Shown: positions 44,176 through 52,524, counted from the first letter of the stretch. The stretch: 64,000 bases of DNA from Pseudomonas piscis (GCF_009380155.1 NZ_WHUV01000002.1:1054001-1118000), one strand, 5' to 3'. Notes: generated by a model not told the origin, from the sequence alone. A program made the numbers and translations.

Positions 44176-44823
44176 TCAATGAGCGCTCGCCGCCCGTGGG
44201 GCGTCGAACTGAGTCTGGTACAGGTCATCGCCGAAACCCTGGGCCAGTTCCTCGAACTTGACCCTAGCACTACCTGCGAAAGGCTGGCGGATCTTGACCA
44301 CCTCGGCCACGTCGATCTTTTCGTAAGCCGTGAGGATTTCCTTGGCGACGCCGTACATCCGTTGATTCTTGACTGCACATTGCTGCACTTGTGTGTCACG
44401 TTCGTTCAATTGCGCCTGCAGCTTGACCCGCTCGGCCTCCTTGCCCCGGGCCAGCACCAGCAGTTCGTCGTAGGCCTTCTTGAACTTGCCCAGTTGCTCG
44501 CTGTTGGCGGCAGCCTGGGCCTGGGCCTGGCTCTGCAGGTTCTGCTGCTGGCCGGCCAGTTGCTCGGCCACGCCACGGCTCTTGGCCAGTTCGGCGGTGA
44601 GCTGCTTGACCTGGGCCTGGGCCTCCTTGGCGGCGTTTTCCGCGGCCAGCCGCGCGGCGGCGGCCTGGGCCTGCTCGCTCTGCAGGGCCTGCAACTGCTG
44701 GGTAGTGCTGCGCAACTGGGTGCGCAGGCGCTCTTCCATGCCTTCGGCGGCGGCGGGCGCGCTGGCCAGCACGCCCCAGGCCAGCAACAGGCCCACGGCC
44801 CCTGCCCTCGTCCGGCTGTTCAT
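44176..44823 (-). CDS. Periplasmic coiled-coil protein
   Basis: 215 aa with a Sec signal peptide (GAVGLLLAWGVLASAPAAA). Residues about 28-145 form one long Ala/Gln/Glu-rich coiled coil (for example LQALQSEQAQAAAARLAAEN). A short C-terminal globular part, KEILTAYEKIDVAEVVKIRQ, contains a single Cys (QQCAVKN). I do not recognise a named family. Its place next to the porin and TonB-like genes suggests a periplasmic spacer or scaffold, as YbgF/CpoB-like proteins do in the Tol system, but this is inference. Confidence 0.75.
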   Translation of the reverse strand: MNSRTRAGAVGLLLAWGVLASAPAAAEGMEERLRTQLRSTTQQLQALQSEQAQAAAARLAAENAAKEAQAQVKQLTAELAKSRGVAEQLAGQQQNLQSQAQAQAAANSEQLGKFKKAYDELLVLARGKEAERVKLQAQLNERDTQVQQCAVKNQRMYGVAKEILTAYEKIDVAEVVKIRQPFAGSARVKFEELAQGFGDDLYQTQFDAPRAASAH

Positions 44824-44840
44824 AACCTTCCTCCCTGCGC

Positions 44841-46547
44841 TTAGAAGCGCGTATTGAGTTCAAGCTGCATGACGTCGACTTCATAACGCGGCCCGTAGAC
44901 TTCCGAGGCGCTCATGTAGCGGGCCGTGGCATAGATGTTCTTGTCGATGCCGTAGTTGCCGCCCAGGAAGTAGCCCTTGGCGTTGGTCCCGCCCAGGTGG
45001 AACGAAGAGTCGTTGAAGCCGTCAGGCAAGGCGTCGGGCTGGATGTACTTGTAGCCGGCCAGCAGGTTCCAGTCGCCGGCCTTCTTCATTTCCAGGGCAT
45101 TACCCAGGGTGAACTGCAGCATCAGTGCATTGCCGCCGCTCTCGAACTCGCCATTGCGGTTGATGTTGTTGACGATCTGGCCTTCGCTGCGCTTGAGCAT
45201 CTCGGCCTTGTCGTAGGCCAGGTTGCGGATGTAGTTGCCCTGGGTGCGCAGGCGCAGGTCATCCGGCAGCTCGGTGTCCCAGGCCAGGTTCAGGTCCAGC
45301 ACATCGAACTTCGAGGCCAGGCCCACGTATTGCGGTTGCGGGGTCAGGCCGGGAGTGGCCGGGTTGGGCGCGATGTTGCGCAACAGGAACACGCTGTTGC
45401 CCTTCTGCATGAAGGCCACCCGCGAACCGTCGGTATCGCAGCCCGGGGCGCCGGCCCAGGGCGTGCAAGGGCTGGAGCGCTGGCCTTCGATATCCTCGAA
45501 GCGGTAGTAGGCCAAGGCGCCCTTGAGGCTGTTGCTGCGGTTGATCTTCCAGTTGGCGCCGATCTGCCCGCCGAACAACCACTTGGTGTCGCTCTCGTTC
45601 TTGTCGAAGCCGTTGCTGGTGGACGTGTCGTTGGTGTACTCCACCGGGAAGGCGCCGACCGTGCCGAACAGCCCCCAGTCGCTGTCGAGCTTGTGATTGA
45701 AGATCGCCGCCACGCCGTCGAAGTTCAGGTCGTTGGAGTACAGCATGTCGGTGGAATAGAACGGGTTGGCGATCCGTCCGCCGGTCAGGGTCAGGTCCTG
45801 GGTGGCCTTCCAGGTCAGGTAGCCCTGGTCGAGCCAGATGTCCTTCTTGCCGAAGCCGCCGCCCAGGGTCTGGGTGGTGGATACCGGGTTGTTGTCCGAG
45901 CCGGTGCCGATGCGGATACCCGCGGTCCATTCCGGCGAGATCACCGCCTTCATCCCCAGGCGCGCCCGCAGGCGGAACAGGTTGTCGCGGTCCTCGCGGG
46001 TGTTGAGCAGCGGCGGCAGCTTGCTGTTGGTGTCCTTGTTGACGTCGTAGGGGCCGCTGTCGTTGAGCTTGGCGTAGTCGACGATCTCGTTGCTGTTGTT
46101 GTCGGCGAAGAACCGCGACTCACTGCGCAGGCGAATGTCGCCATCGAAGGTGATGCGCGAGACCCAGTCCGGGAAGGTGTTGGGCTGGGCCCAGTTCTCC
46201 TGCTTGGCGGTGGCCATGACCTCGGCCTTGACCTGGTCGCGGATCTGGTCACGGACGATGGCCGGCACGTATTGCACCCGCACGTCCCCTGGCGCGGCCG
46301 CAGGTCCGCCGGCGGCCACCGCAGCCACCGCGGCGTTGGCCTGGCGAGCCTGCTGGGCCTCCTTCTCGGCCTGGGCGATCAGGCCGTCGGCCTGTTCCTG
46401 CTTCAAAACCCCCTGTTGCACCAACAAACGGATCAGGTTGATCGTGGCGTTCTCCGAAGGCGCGGCCGCCGCGGCCGTGGCCTGGCCGGCCAGGCCCAGG
46501 GCGACCATGCCGAGCGCCAGGGTCAATCGATTCAGGGTGGAAATCAT
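44841..46547 (-). CDS. Putative outer-membrane porin (Porin_5-like)
   Basis: 568 aa from ATG 46547. A GTG at 46553 is a possible alternative; AGGAG lies 10 nt before the ATG. A signal peptide (LALGMVALGLAGQATAAAAA) precedes a short helical segment, ATINLIRLLVQQGVLKQEQA, then a long series of amphipathic beta strands (FDGDIRLRSESRFFADNNSN; AGIRIGTGSDNNPVSTTQTL), and the chain ends in the outer-membrane signature ELNTRF. It contains two close Cys residues in an extracellular-type loop (SSPCTPWAGAPGCD). It fits the putative porin family (PF16930). It is downstream of the TonB-like gene, so it could be the client of the TonB/ExbBD set, although it lacks a TonB-dependent plug domain. Confidence 0.85.
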   Translation of the reverse strand: MISTLNRLTLALGMVALGLAGQATAAAAAPSENATINLIRLLVQQGVLKQEQADGLIAQAEKEAQQARQANAAVAAVAAGGPAAAPGDVRVQYVPAIVRDQIRDQVKAEVMATAKQENWAQPNTFPDWVSRITFDGDIRLRSESRFFADNNSNEIVDYAKLNDSGPYDVNKDTNSKLPPLLNTREDRDNLFRLRARLGMKAVISPEWTAGIRIGTGSDNNPVSTTQTLGGGFGKKDIWLDQGYLTWKATQDLTLTGGRIANPFYSTDMLYSNDLNFDGVAAIFNHKLDSDWGLFGTVGAFPVEYTNDTSTSNGFDKNESDTKWLFGGQIGANWKINRSNSLKGALAYYRFEDIEGQRSSPCTPWAGAPGCDTDGSRVAFMQKGNSVFLLRNIAPNPATPGLTPQPQYVGLASKFDVLDLNLAWDTELPDDLRLRTQGNYIRNLAYDKAEMLKRSEGQIVNNINRNGEFESGGNALMLQFTLGNALEMKKAGDWNLLAGYKYIQPDALPDGFNDSSFHLGGTNAKGYFLGGNYGIDKNIYATARYMSASEVYGPRYEVDVMQLELNTRF

Positions 46548-46586
46548 CTGCACACAACTCCTGTAGAAACTGCAAAAGGGGTTCGA

Positions 46587-47303
46587 TCAATTCGGGCGCC
46601 GGCCCTTGAGGGACAGGCGCACAGGCAAGGTCAGGGAAGCCGGCATGCGCTCCTTCAGGCGCGGCGTGGCCCGTAGCGCCGCCAGCACCTGTTCGTCGGT
46701 CTGGGCATCGCCGCTGGAGTGGGCCAGCAGCACCCGGGTGACTTGCCCGTCAGCGCCCAGCCACAGGTCCACCTGCAGCGAATAGGCCTTCTTGCGCAGC
46801 TCCGCATCCTCGCGCAGCGCGCGCTGGAAGGTCGCCGCCAGGTATTGCTTGTAGGTTCCGGTGCCCAGGCCGCCGCCACCGGAGCCAGCCATGCCGCCGC
46901 CCTTGCCGGCGCCGATGTTGAAAGCGTCGCCGCCCGCCTGGGCGTCGCCATCGATCTGCATCGGGTTGGCCAGGTCGTCCGCCGGCGATGGCGGTGCCTC
47001 TTCCTCGGGCTTGACCTCCTCGGGGGTCGGCGTGGGCTCGGGCTCCGGCACTTTCTCCTCCACCGGTTCCGGCTCCTTGGGCTTCTCCGGCGGCGGTGGA
47101 GGTGGCGGCGGTGGTGGCGGCAACGGGATGATGGTCGGCACCTTCGGCGCTTCCCGGCGCACCCCGGCCATGTCGTTGGCCCACTGCCACAGCAGCCAGG
47201 CGGCGACGCCCGCCAGCAGCAGCCCGAGGCCCCACTTGAGCAGGCGCACGGCTTTTTGCTTTGGCTGAACCGGCGGGAGCTGGATAGGTTGTTGTGCGGT
47301 CAT
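46587..47303 (-). CDS. TonB-like energy transducer
   Basis: 238 aa. One N-terminal transmembrane anchor lies at about 21-42 (RLLKWGLGLLLAGVAAWLLW). It is followed by a proline run of eleven residues and a Pro/Glu/Lys-rich rigid spacer typical of TonB, a Gly-rich hinge (GKGGGMAGSGGGGLGTG) and a C-terminal TonB-like domain (about 155-235, SLQVDLWLGADGQVTRVLLA). It should couple ExbB/ExbD motor energy to an outer-membrane partner. It sits 3 bp downstream of exbD. Confidence 0.88.
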   Translation of the reverse strand: MTAQQPIQLPPVQPKQKAVRLLKWGLGLLLAGVAAWLLWQWANDMAGVRREAPKVPTIIPLPPPPPPPPPPPEKPKEPEPVEEKVPEPEPTPTPEEVKPEEEAPPSPADDLANPMQIDGDAQAGGDAFNIGAGKGGGMAGSGGGGLGTGTYKQYLAATFQRALREDAELRKKAYSLQVDLWLGADGQVTRVLLAHSSGDAQTDEQVLAALRATPRLKERMPASLTLPVRLSLKGRRPN

Positions 47304-47306
47304 GAC

Positions 47307-47729
47307 TCAGCCCTGGGGTTTGCCGGTAACCAGCCCGACCTGGGACAGCTCCAGGCGGCGCAACAGGTCGAGGACCTCGATCACCTTCTGGTACTGCACC
47401 GTGGCATCGCCGCGGACGATGATCGGGAAGTCCGGGTTCTGCGCCTTCTCGATGCGCAGGCGCTCTTCCAGCTCGCCCAGGGTCACCGGGTAGGCATCGA
47501 GGAACACCTGGCCGCCGTCGTTCACCGAGATGGCCTTGGTCTTGGCCTCAGACAACGACACCGAGGCGCTGGCCTTGGGCAGGTGGATCTGGATGCCCGA
47601 GACCTGGGCGGTGGCGGTGAGGATGAACATCACCAGCACCACCATCAGCACGTCCACCAGGGGCGTGATGTTGATGCTGTCGACGGCGGCATCGTCTTCG
47701 TCGTCATGGGAGGCGTTCACGGAAGCCAT
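47307..47729 (-). CDS. exbD: ExbD-type biopolymer transport protein
   Basis: 140 aa. One N-terminal transmembrane segment, INITPLVDVLMVVLVMFILT (about 19-38), contains the conserved proton-relay Asp. A periplasmic domain follows (IHLPKASASVSLSEAKTKAI; FPIIVRGDATVQYQKVIEVL). It forms the motor stator with ExbB. It starts 11 bp after exbB and is followed by the tonB-like gene. Confidence 0.94.
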   Translation of the reverse strand: MASVNASHDDEDDAAVDSINITPLVDVLMVVLVMFILTATAQVSGIQIHLPKASASVSLSEAKTKAISVNDGGQVFLDAYPVTLGELEERLRIEKAQNPDFPIIVRGDATVQYQKVIEVLDLLRRLELSQVGLVTGKPQG

Positions 47730-47740
47730 GGCAGTTCTCC

Positions 47741-49558
47741 TCAGGCCGGGACCGATGCGTTGCTGTGGCTGACCCGCCAGTGGGCGTTCTCATGCTGCTG
47801 GCTCTCGCCGTGCAGCTCCGCCAGGCGGGTAATGAACTCGTCGACGAACACCCGCATGTCGGCCCCCACTTCCTTGTTGCGGGTGATCAGGCGGTTGTAG
47901 CCGAACAGTGCCGGGATCGCGACGAACAGGCCCATGGCGGTGGCCAGCAAGGCCGCGGCCATGCCCGGGGCGATGGCGTTGATGTTGACGTCGCCGGCCA
48001 TGGCGGTGCCGAGGAACACCACCATGATCCCCAGCACCGTGCCCAACAGGCCGATGTAGGGACCGCCGGCGATGGCGTTGGACAGGGTCGAGAGCTTGGC
48101 GCTCAGCTGCTGGTTCTCGCGGGTGCGCACCCCGTCCATGGAGCAGCGGATGGCTTCGATGGTGGCCGCCGACACCGACGAGGTATCGGCGCCCTGCTCG
48201 CGGCGGGTACGGATCTCCTTGACCGCCACCAGGTACAGGCGCCACAGCGAGGAGTGCTCCAGGCGTGCATCCAGGGCCTGGTCATCGGCGAACATCTCAA
48301 GACGGGTGCCGACTTTGGCGAACTGCTCGCGAAACAGCGTATTGGCGGCGCTGACCCGGCTGACCATGCGGTTCTTGCGCAGCATGATCACCCACGACTG
48401 GATCATCATCGCCACCAGCACCAGGATGATCACCCAGGCGTCCACCGGCACCGCCTTGAGCAAGAAGCCCAGGCTGCCGAAGCCGAAGCCCGACTGTTCT
48501 TCATCGACGCCGTAGGCCACCAGTTTCGACTCGGCGCCCTGGGCGCTGGCATCGGCCAAAAGCAGCGCCGCGGGACGTGCCACCTTGGACAGGCGCAGCT
48601 CGTCCATGGCCCCGGTGAACGGCAGGAAATGGCTGGCCTCGGCCCCTGCCGCGACCGGCAGGTCGGCGCCGATGGCCAGCGGCGAATTGAACGACGGGAT
48701 GGCCTGGGCCAGGCTCGCGGTTTCCCGGCCATTGACGTACAGCGCCAGCCGGCTGCCCTCGCCGCTCAGGGCCAGGTGCTGCCATTGCCCCGGATTCAAG
48801 GGCTGGGTGGATACGGCGCGCTGGCCGTCCACTTCCACGAACGGCATGCCCTGGTTGACCCCGACCAGCAGGCTGCCGGCGCCTTCGCGCCGGGCCAGCA
48901 GCAGCTGTTCGCCACTGGCCTGGTCCAGGCGGACCCAGGCGCTGAAGGTGAAGGCGCCGCCGGCATTGTGCTGCAGCGAGGGGCTGGCCGGCAGCAGCAA
49001 TGGCTGGCCACTGAACTGCAGGGCACGGCCGATCACTCCATCGATGCTCGCCCCGGTGGCACCCTGCGCGGTGTTGCCATAGGCGGTGGTGTCCTTGGCC
49101 GGGATGCCGTTGCCACCCTCGAAGTGGTAGATGGCGGTGTAGCTGGGATCGAAAGTCAGCTGGCCGTTGGCGGTGGCCGGGGCCTTCTGGTTGCCGTAGT
49201 ACATCCAGATGTCCTGGCGCTGGCCACCTTCGACCTTGGGTACGTCGACCCAGATCAGCGCCATGCCCATCAGGGGGTCGAAGCTCTCGATCTGGTGGTT
49301 GAGCACGGTCTTGTCATCGGCGGCGACGAAGCGCAGGTCGGAGCCGTCCTCCTTGACCCCGTCGAAGGTGAAGTTGCCGGTATGCAGGCGTACCAGCAGC
49401 GCGGTACGGCCCAGGGCCTCGTTGATGGCCGCCCCCTGGGGCGTGGTATCGACACTGATCTGCTTGCGGTAATGCCAGTCGTCCTGCCACCAGGCATGGG
49501 CCGTGGCCGGGAGCACGAAGCCCAGGCAGATCAACAGGCTCAGGAATAAGCGTTGCAT
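47741..49558 (-). CDS. exbB: ExbB/MotA/TolQ-type proton channel fused to a periplasmic DUF2341-LamG module
   Basis: 605 aa, about two and a half times a normal ExbB (about 240 aa). Order: signal peptide (MQRLFLSLLICLGFVLPATA), DUF2341 domain at about 23-130 (WHYRKQISVDTTPQ; IWMYYGNQKAPATANGQLT), LamG/concanavalin-like domain at about 150-340 (FTFSAWVRLDQASGEQLLLA; LYVNGRETASL), TM at about 375-395, a cytosolic loop, then the MotA/TolQ/ExbB domain at about 460-590 (GGPYIGLLGTVLGIMVVFLG, then ALLATAMGLFVAIPALFGYN). The ExbB core is intact. The N-terminal half is predicted to lie in the periplasm and bind carbohydrate or protein. It is 11 bp upstream of exbD. Confidence 0.9.
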   Translation of the reverse strand: MQRLFLSLLICLGFVLPATAHAWWQDDWHYRKQISVDTTPQGAAINEALGRTALLVRLHTGNFTFDGVKEDGSDLRFVAADDKTVLNHQIESFDPLMGMALIWVDVPKVEGGQRQDIWMYYGNQKAPATANGQLTFDPSYTAIYHFEGGNGIPAKDTTAYGNTAQGATGASIDGVIGRALQFSGQPLLLPASPSLQHNAGGAFTFSAWVRLDQASGEQLLLARREGAGSLLVGVNQGMPFVEVDGQRAVSTQPLNPGQWQHLALSGEGSRLALYVNGRETASLAQAIPSFNSPLAIGADLPVAAGAEASHFLPFTGAMDELRLSKVARPAALLLADASAQGAESKLVAYGVDEEQSGFGFGSLGFLLKAVPVDAWVIILVLVAMMIQSWVIMLRKNRMVSRVSAANTLFREQFAKVGTRLEMFADDQALDARLEHSSLWRLYLVAVKEIRTRREQGADTSSVSAATIEAIRCSMDGVRTRENQQLSAKLSTLSNAIAGGPYIGLLGTVLGIMVVFLGTAMAGDVNINAIAPGMAAALLATAMGLFVAIPALFGYNRLITRNKEVGADMRVFVDEFITRLAELHGESQQHENAHWRVSHSNASVPA

Positions 49559-49579
49559 GGAAGGGTTCTCCGTAAAAAG

Positions 49580-51268
49580 TCAGAACGTGGCTTGCACACT
49601 GAAGTGCAGGCGCGGGTCGTATTTCTGGGTGTTGGGGCCGTCTTTGAGGGGGTAACCCCAGTCCAGGCTGCCGGACAGCCACTTGCTCAAGCTGGCGCGG
49701 GTGCCCAGGCCGACACTGGCCAGGCTGTATTGGTCTTCCTGCTCGGGCAGTGGCTCGTGCAGGCTCAGGCGCGCACCTTCGGCGAAGGCGTAGAAGCGCC
49801 ACTCCTGCACGTAGCTGCCGAGGAACTTGGCCAGGGACGGCGTGCGCAGTTCCTGGGAGAACAGCCAACCTTCGTCGCCGGTACGCTCGGCGGCCAGGTA
49901 GCCACGCACCGAGGTGGCGCCGCCGGCGGAGTACTGTTCGTTGGAGACCAGCGGGCCCGAGGCCAGCTGGAAAGCGGTCTTGGACGCCGATTGCCAGTCG
50001 TTGGCGAAGGTATAGGTGAAGCTGGCATCGCCCTTGAGCACCGAAAAGCTGGCACTGGCTTCGTCACGTTTGTAGTGGAACTCGCGGGCGTCACTGCCAT
50101 AACCGAAGAAACGCCGGGTACCGATCACCAGGTTCAGGCCCAGGCTCAATTGCGACTTCTCGCTGTAGCGGTAGCCGTTGTAGCCGAAGGTCAGCGGTGC
50201 GTACTTGAGCGGGATCTGGTCGCTGCTGCGGCCGAAGCGCATCTCTTCGTCGAAGTCCTTGAAGTCCACGCCCGCCGACAGCGAGTTGGCCCAACTGTCG
50301 CTGGCCGGCAAGGCATAGATCGCCGCGACCCCGTAGGAATGGCCCTTGCCCAGCACGTTGCTGCCGCCAATGGTGGCGATGTTGCTGTCGGACTGGTAGC
50401 CGGAGAACTGCAGGCTCCAGCGATCGCTCAAGGGAGCGGTATAGGAACCGGACCAGACCTTGGCGTTGGAGGTGTCCTGGGGCGCAGTGAAGAAGGTCAG
50501 GGAAACGCTGTGGCCCAGTTGCCAGAGGTTGTCGTAGCCGACACTGGCCACGGTGCGCAGCTTCTCGGTATCGGCGCTGTAGTCGTTGTTCAGGCCGATG
50601 CTGGCGCGCCAGGGATTCTTGTCTTCCACCTGCAGGTCCACATCCATGGTTCCCGGCCGCTGGCCTTCGCGCACCAGGGGCATGACCTGGCGCCCGCCAC
50701 CGCGATTGAGCCCCGCCAGCTGGTTCTGCACCGTGGCGAAGTCCGGCACCTGGCCCTCTTGCAGCGCCGGCACCTGCTCGCGGATCTCCAATGGCGAGTA
50801 GTGCTTGGCGCCCACCACGCGCACCCGGCCGACCTTGGTCTCGCTGACTTGCAGGTAGACGATGCCGTCATCGACCTTCTGCTCCGGCAACTCGACATAC
50901 ACCGACTGGTAGCCGCGGGCCTGGTAGACCTTCTGCAGGGCGTCGCGGGCGCCCTCGATGTCGCTCAGGGCCTTCTGCGGCCCGAGGAACGGATACACCG
51001 CCTCTTCGATAGCCCTGGCGTCGAGCACGGTATTGCCGCGCACGAAGTACTCGTTGACGTCCACCAAGCGCGCCGGGACCTGGGCCTCCTGCGCGGGTTC
51101 GGCTGGCACCTGGCCGCCCTCCTCGGCTTGCACCGCCGGCGCCAGCGCCAGCCATGCCAACCAGCCGCACAACGGCCACCAGCGCCCGCTACTGCCCGGT
51201 CGTCCTGATTTGCCCGAATACTCCACACCGCCCCCTAGAAGTCTGAAAATTGGCGCGCGCACGCGCAT
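49580..51268 (-). CDS. TpsB outer-membrane transporter (ShlB/FhaC/HecB, two-partner secretion)
   Basis: 562 aa from ATG 51268; a TTG at 51304 overlapping the previous stop and a GTG at 51226 are alternatives. A signal region (LCGWLAWLALAPAVQA) is followed by POTRA domains (about 60-210: VNEYFVRGNTVLDARAIEEA; YVELPEQKVDDGIVYLQVSE). A 16-strand Omp85-type barrel carries the conserved VRGY motif in GATSVRGYLAAERTGDEGWL and ends HFSVQATF, a proper outer-membrane C-terminal Phe. TpsB proteins export a TpsA exoprotein; no TpsA gene is present in the window. The locus resembles the P. aeruginosa PdtB region. Confidence 0.93.
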   Translation of the reverse strand: MRVRAPIFRLLGGGVEYSGKSGRPGSSGRWWPLCGWLAWLALAPAVQAEEGGQVPAEPAQEAQVPARLVDVNEYFVRGNTVLDARAIEEAVYPFLGPQKALSDIEGARDALQKVYQARGYQSVYVELPEQKVDDGIVYLQVSETKVGRVRVVGAKHYSPLEIREQVPALQEGQVPDFATVQNQLAGLNRGGGRQVMPLVREGQRPGTMDVDLQVEDKNPWRASIGLNNDYSADTEKLRTVASVGYDNLWQLGHSVSLTFFTAPQDTSNAKVWSGSYTAPLSDRWSLQFSGYQSDSNIATIGGSNVLGKGHSYGVAAIYALPASDSWANSLSAGVDFKDFDEEMRFGRSSDQIPLKYAPLTFGYNGYRYSEKSQLSLGLNLVIGTRRFFGYGSDAREFHYKRDEASASFSVLKGDASFTYTFANDWQSASKTAFQLASGPLVSNEQYSAGGATSVRGYLAAERTGDEGWLFSQELRTPSLAKFLGSYVQEWRFYAFAEGARLSLHEPLPEQEDQYSLASVGLGTRASLSKWLSGSLDWGYPLKDGPNTQKYDPRLHFSVQATF

Positions 51269-51300
51269 TGCCGTCGCCGTCTGCACAGCGTTTGGCCGAT

Positions 51301-51912
51301 TCAATTGCTGGTGATCGAGGTATTGTCGTGACGTGCCAGCCAGGTATGCAGCAGCGCGAAGTTCAGCGAGAACTCCGGCATCTGCAGCAAGGCTTTGCAG
51401 AACACTTCACCGATGATCTTGTGGATCAGGTGCACCGCCCGAGGGTTGTTCAACAGCGCGGCGATATCGCGGCTCAGGACACTGAAGCTCCAGACCTTCT
51501 GGTTCAGGCCCAGGCCGACGAACCAGCGGAACAGCAGGTTGTAGTTCAGCTGTTCGTAGAGCTGCTGTTCGCTGGGCACCGAGTACAAAAGCTGCAGCAA
51601 CAGGATGTGCATCACCGTGCGTGGGGCGATGCACAGGCCGGCCTCGGCATTGAGGGTCTCGAACAACTCGGCATGGCGGTCCAGCAGCTCTTCGATCTGC
51701 GGGCGCAACAGCACCAGCGAGTGCCCTGGCGGGATGTAGCTGGACACCTCCTTCAAGGCGCCCTGCCAGTCATCCTGGGAGACGATCCAGACCCACGGCG
51801 CCCCATAGCGATAGACCGAGACCGGCTTCTTGCGCGCCGCCTCGACGATCTTCGACAACCGCTGGTCCAGCTCCTGCATGCCCACTTTCGAGTAGCGTTC
51901 CATAGTCCCCAT
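51301..51912 (-). CDS. Phd/YefM-like domain fused to an IS5/IS1182-type transposase N-terminal domain
   Basis: 203 aa from ATG 51912 (alternative ATG 51903). Residues about 4-52 look like a Phd/YefM antitoxin-type DNA-binding domain: ERYSKVGMQELDQRLSKIVE, AARKKPVSVYRYGAPWVWIV, then SQDDW. Residues about 95-150 match the DUF772 N-terminal domain of IS5/IS1182 transposases: LLLQLLYSVPSEQQLYEQLN, then YNLLFRWFVGLGL and a VLSR motif. The catalytic DDE domain is absent, and the C-terminus ends about 50 residues later (FALLHTWLARHD). It is probably a domesticated regulator rather than a mobile element. It is the first gene of the TpsB/ExbBD operon, ending 33 bp before the TpsB ATG. Confidence 0.75.
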   Translation of the reverse strand: MGTMERYSKVGMQELDQRLSKIVEAARKKPVSVYRYGAPWVWIVSQDDWQGALKEVSSYIPPGHSLVLLRPQIEELLDRHAELFETLNAEAGLCIAPRTVMHILLLQLLYSVPSEQQLYEQLNYNLLFRWFVGLGLNQKVWSFSVLSRDIAALLNNPRAVHLIHKIIGEVFCKALLQMPEFSLNFALLHTWLARHDNTSITSN

Positions 51913-52015
51913 AGCCTCACTCCCGGCGTCCCGCCTCGGCTTAAAAAAGTGGCCTGGCGGCCCCCTCAAGCGCGTTACATACCCAAGACGTGCGTGGCGA
52001 TGTGCTACCGAACTT

Positions 52016-52033
52016 TTGTCATAAAAGCTTCAT
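52016..52033 (+). promoter_or_regulatory. Possible PHO box upstream of the TpsB/ExbBD operon
   Basis: TTGTCAT (52016-52022) AAAA GCTTCAT (52027-52033) resembles the PhoB-box tandem repeat CTGTCAT-N4-CTGTCAT: 6 of 7 in the first half, 4 of 7 in the second. It lies about 100 bp upstream of the Phd/transposase-N gene, but in the opposite orientation to that gene. The comparable P. aeruginosa locus is phosphate-regulated, which is why it is noted. Confidence 0.3.
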
Positions 52034-52084
52034 TCACAAGCTGGGCAGCGGCCTGAAGCCGTCCGCCAGGTGGCACGGTGGGTC

Positions 52085-52240
52085 GGGGTCCTGCGGCCGC
52101 TGCGCGGTGGGTCGCAGCCCCGTGTAACCGCTGCCGCAGGCTGCCCATGACCGCGCAGCGGGCACCCTGGCAGTGGGTCAGGTGGGTCGAGGTTCTACGG
52201 CCGCTGCGCGACCGGTCGCAGGCTCGACAGCGGCTACACA
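52085..52240. repeat. REP cluster between the TpsB operon and the orphan gene pair
   Basis: Three REP-type copies are visible: GGCCGCTGCGCGGTGGGTCG, GTAACCGCTGCCGCAGGCTG with its inverted GACCGCGCAGCGGGC, and GGCCGCTGCGCGACCGGTCG ending in GGCTCGACAGCGGCTACAC. The 396-bp gap 51913-52308 otherwise holds only the possible PHO box. Confidence 0.65.
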
Positions 52241-52308
52241 GGTGGGGCGCCGTAGCTTTTTGCTGGTGGCGGAGTAGACTCGCGCAACCCCCAGGACTAC
52301 TCGGCAAC

Positions 52309-52524
52309 ATGGACGAACTTCACTTCAGCCCCGCGCAACTGGCCAACCGCACCGAAGCCAGCCAGGCCAGCGTAAATAGCGCCGTCGAGCTGCGGCCCCG
52401 GCCCGGTATCGCCCTGCTCGCCAGCGGCAGCGACTGGGCTGCCAGCGCGATCCCTGGCCAGGCCGGCCCGCTCGACGCTGGCGCAGGCCGACCTTCCACT
52501 GGCAAAACCGGAACCCACCCATGA
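52309..52524 (+). CDS. Small hypothetical protein
   Basis: 71 aa, MDELHFSPAQLANRTEASQA at the start, then a low-complexity Ala/Gly/Pro-rich tail. There is no signal peptide or transmembrane helix and I recognise no family. Its stop overlaps the start of the next gene (ATGA at 52521-52524), which is the main argument that it is translated. It could instead be a leader ORF for the next gene. Confidence 0.45.
   Translation: MDELHFSPAQLANRTEASQASVNSAVELRPRPGIALLASGSDWAASAIPGQAGPLDAGAGRPSTGKTGTHP

Noticed and set aside
51301..51912. Insertion sequence (IS5/IS1182)
   Set aside because: Only the N-terminal transposase-like domain is present. There is no DDE domain, no terminal inverted repeats and no target duplication, so it is annotated as a CDS, not a mobile element.
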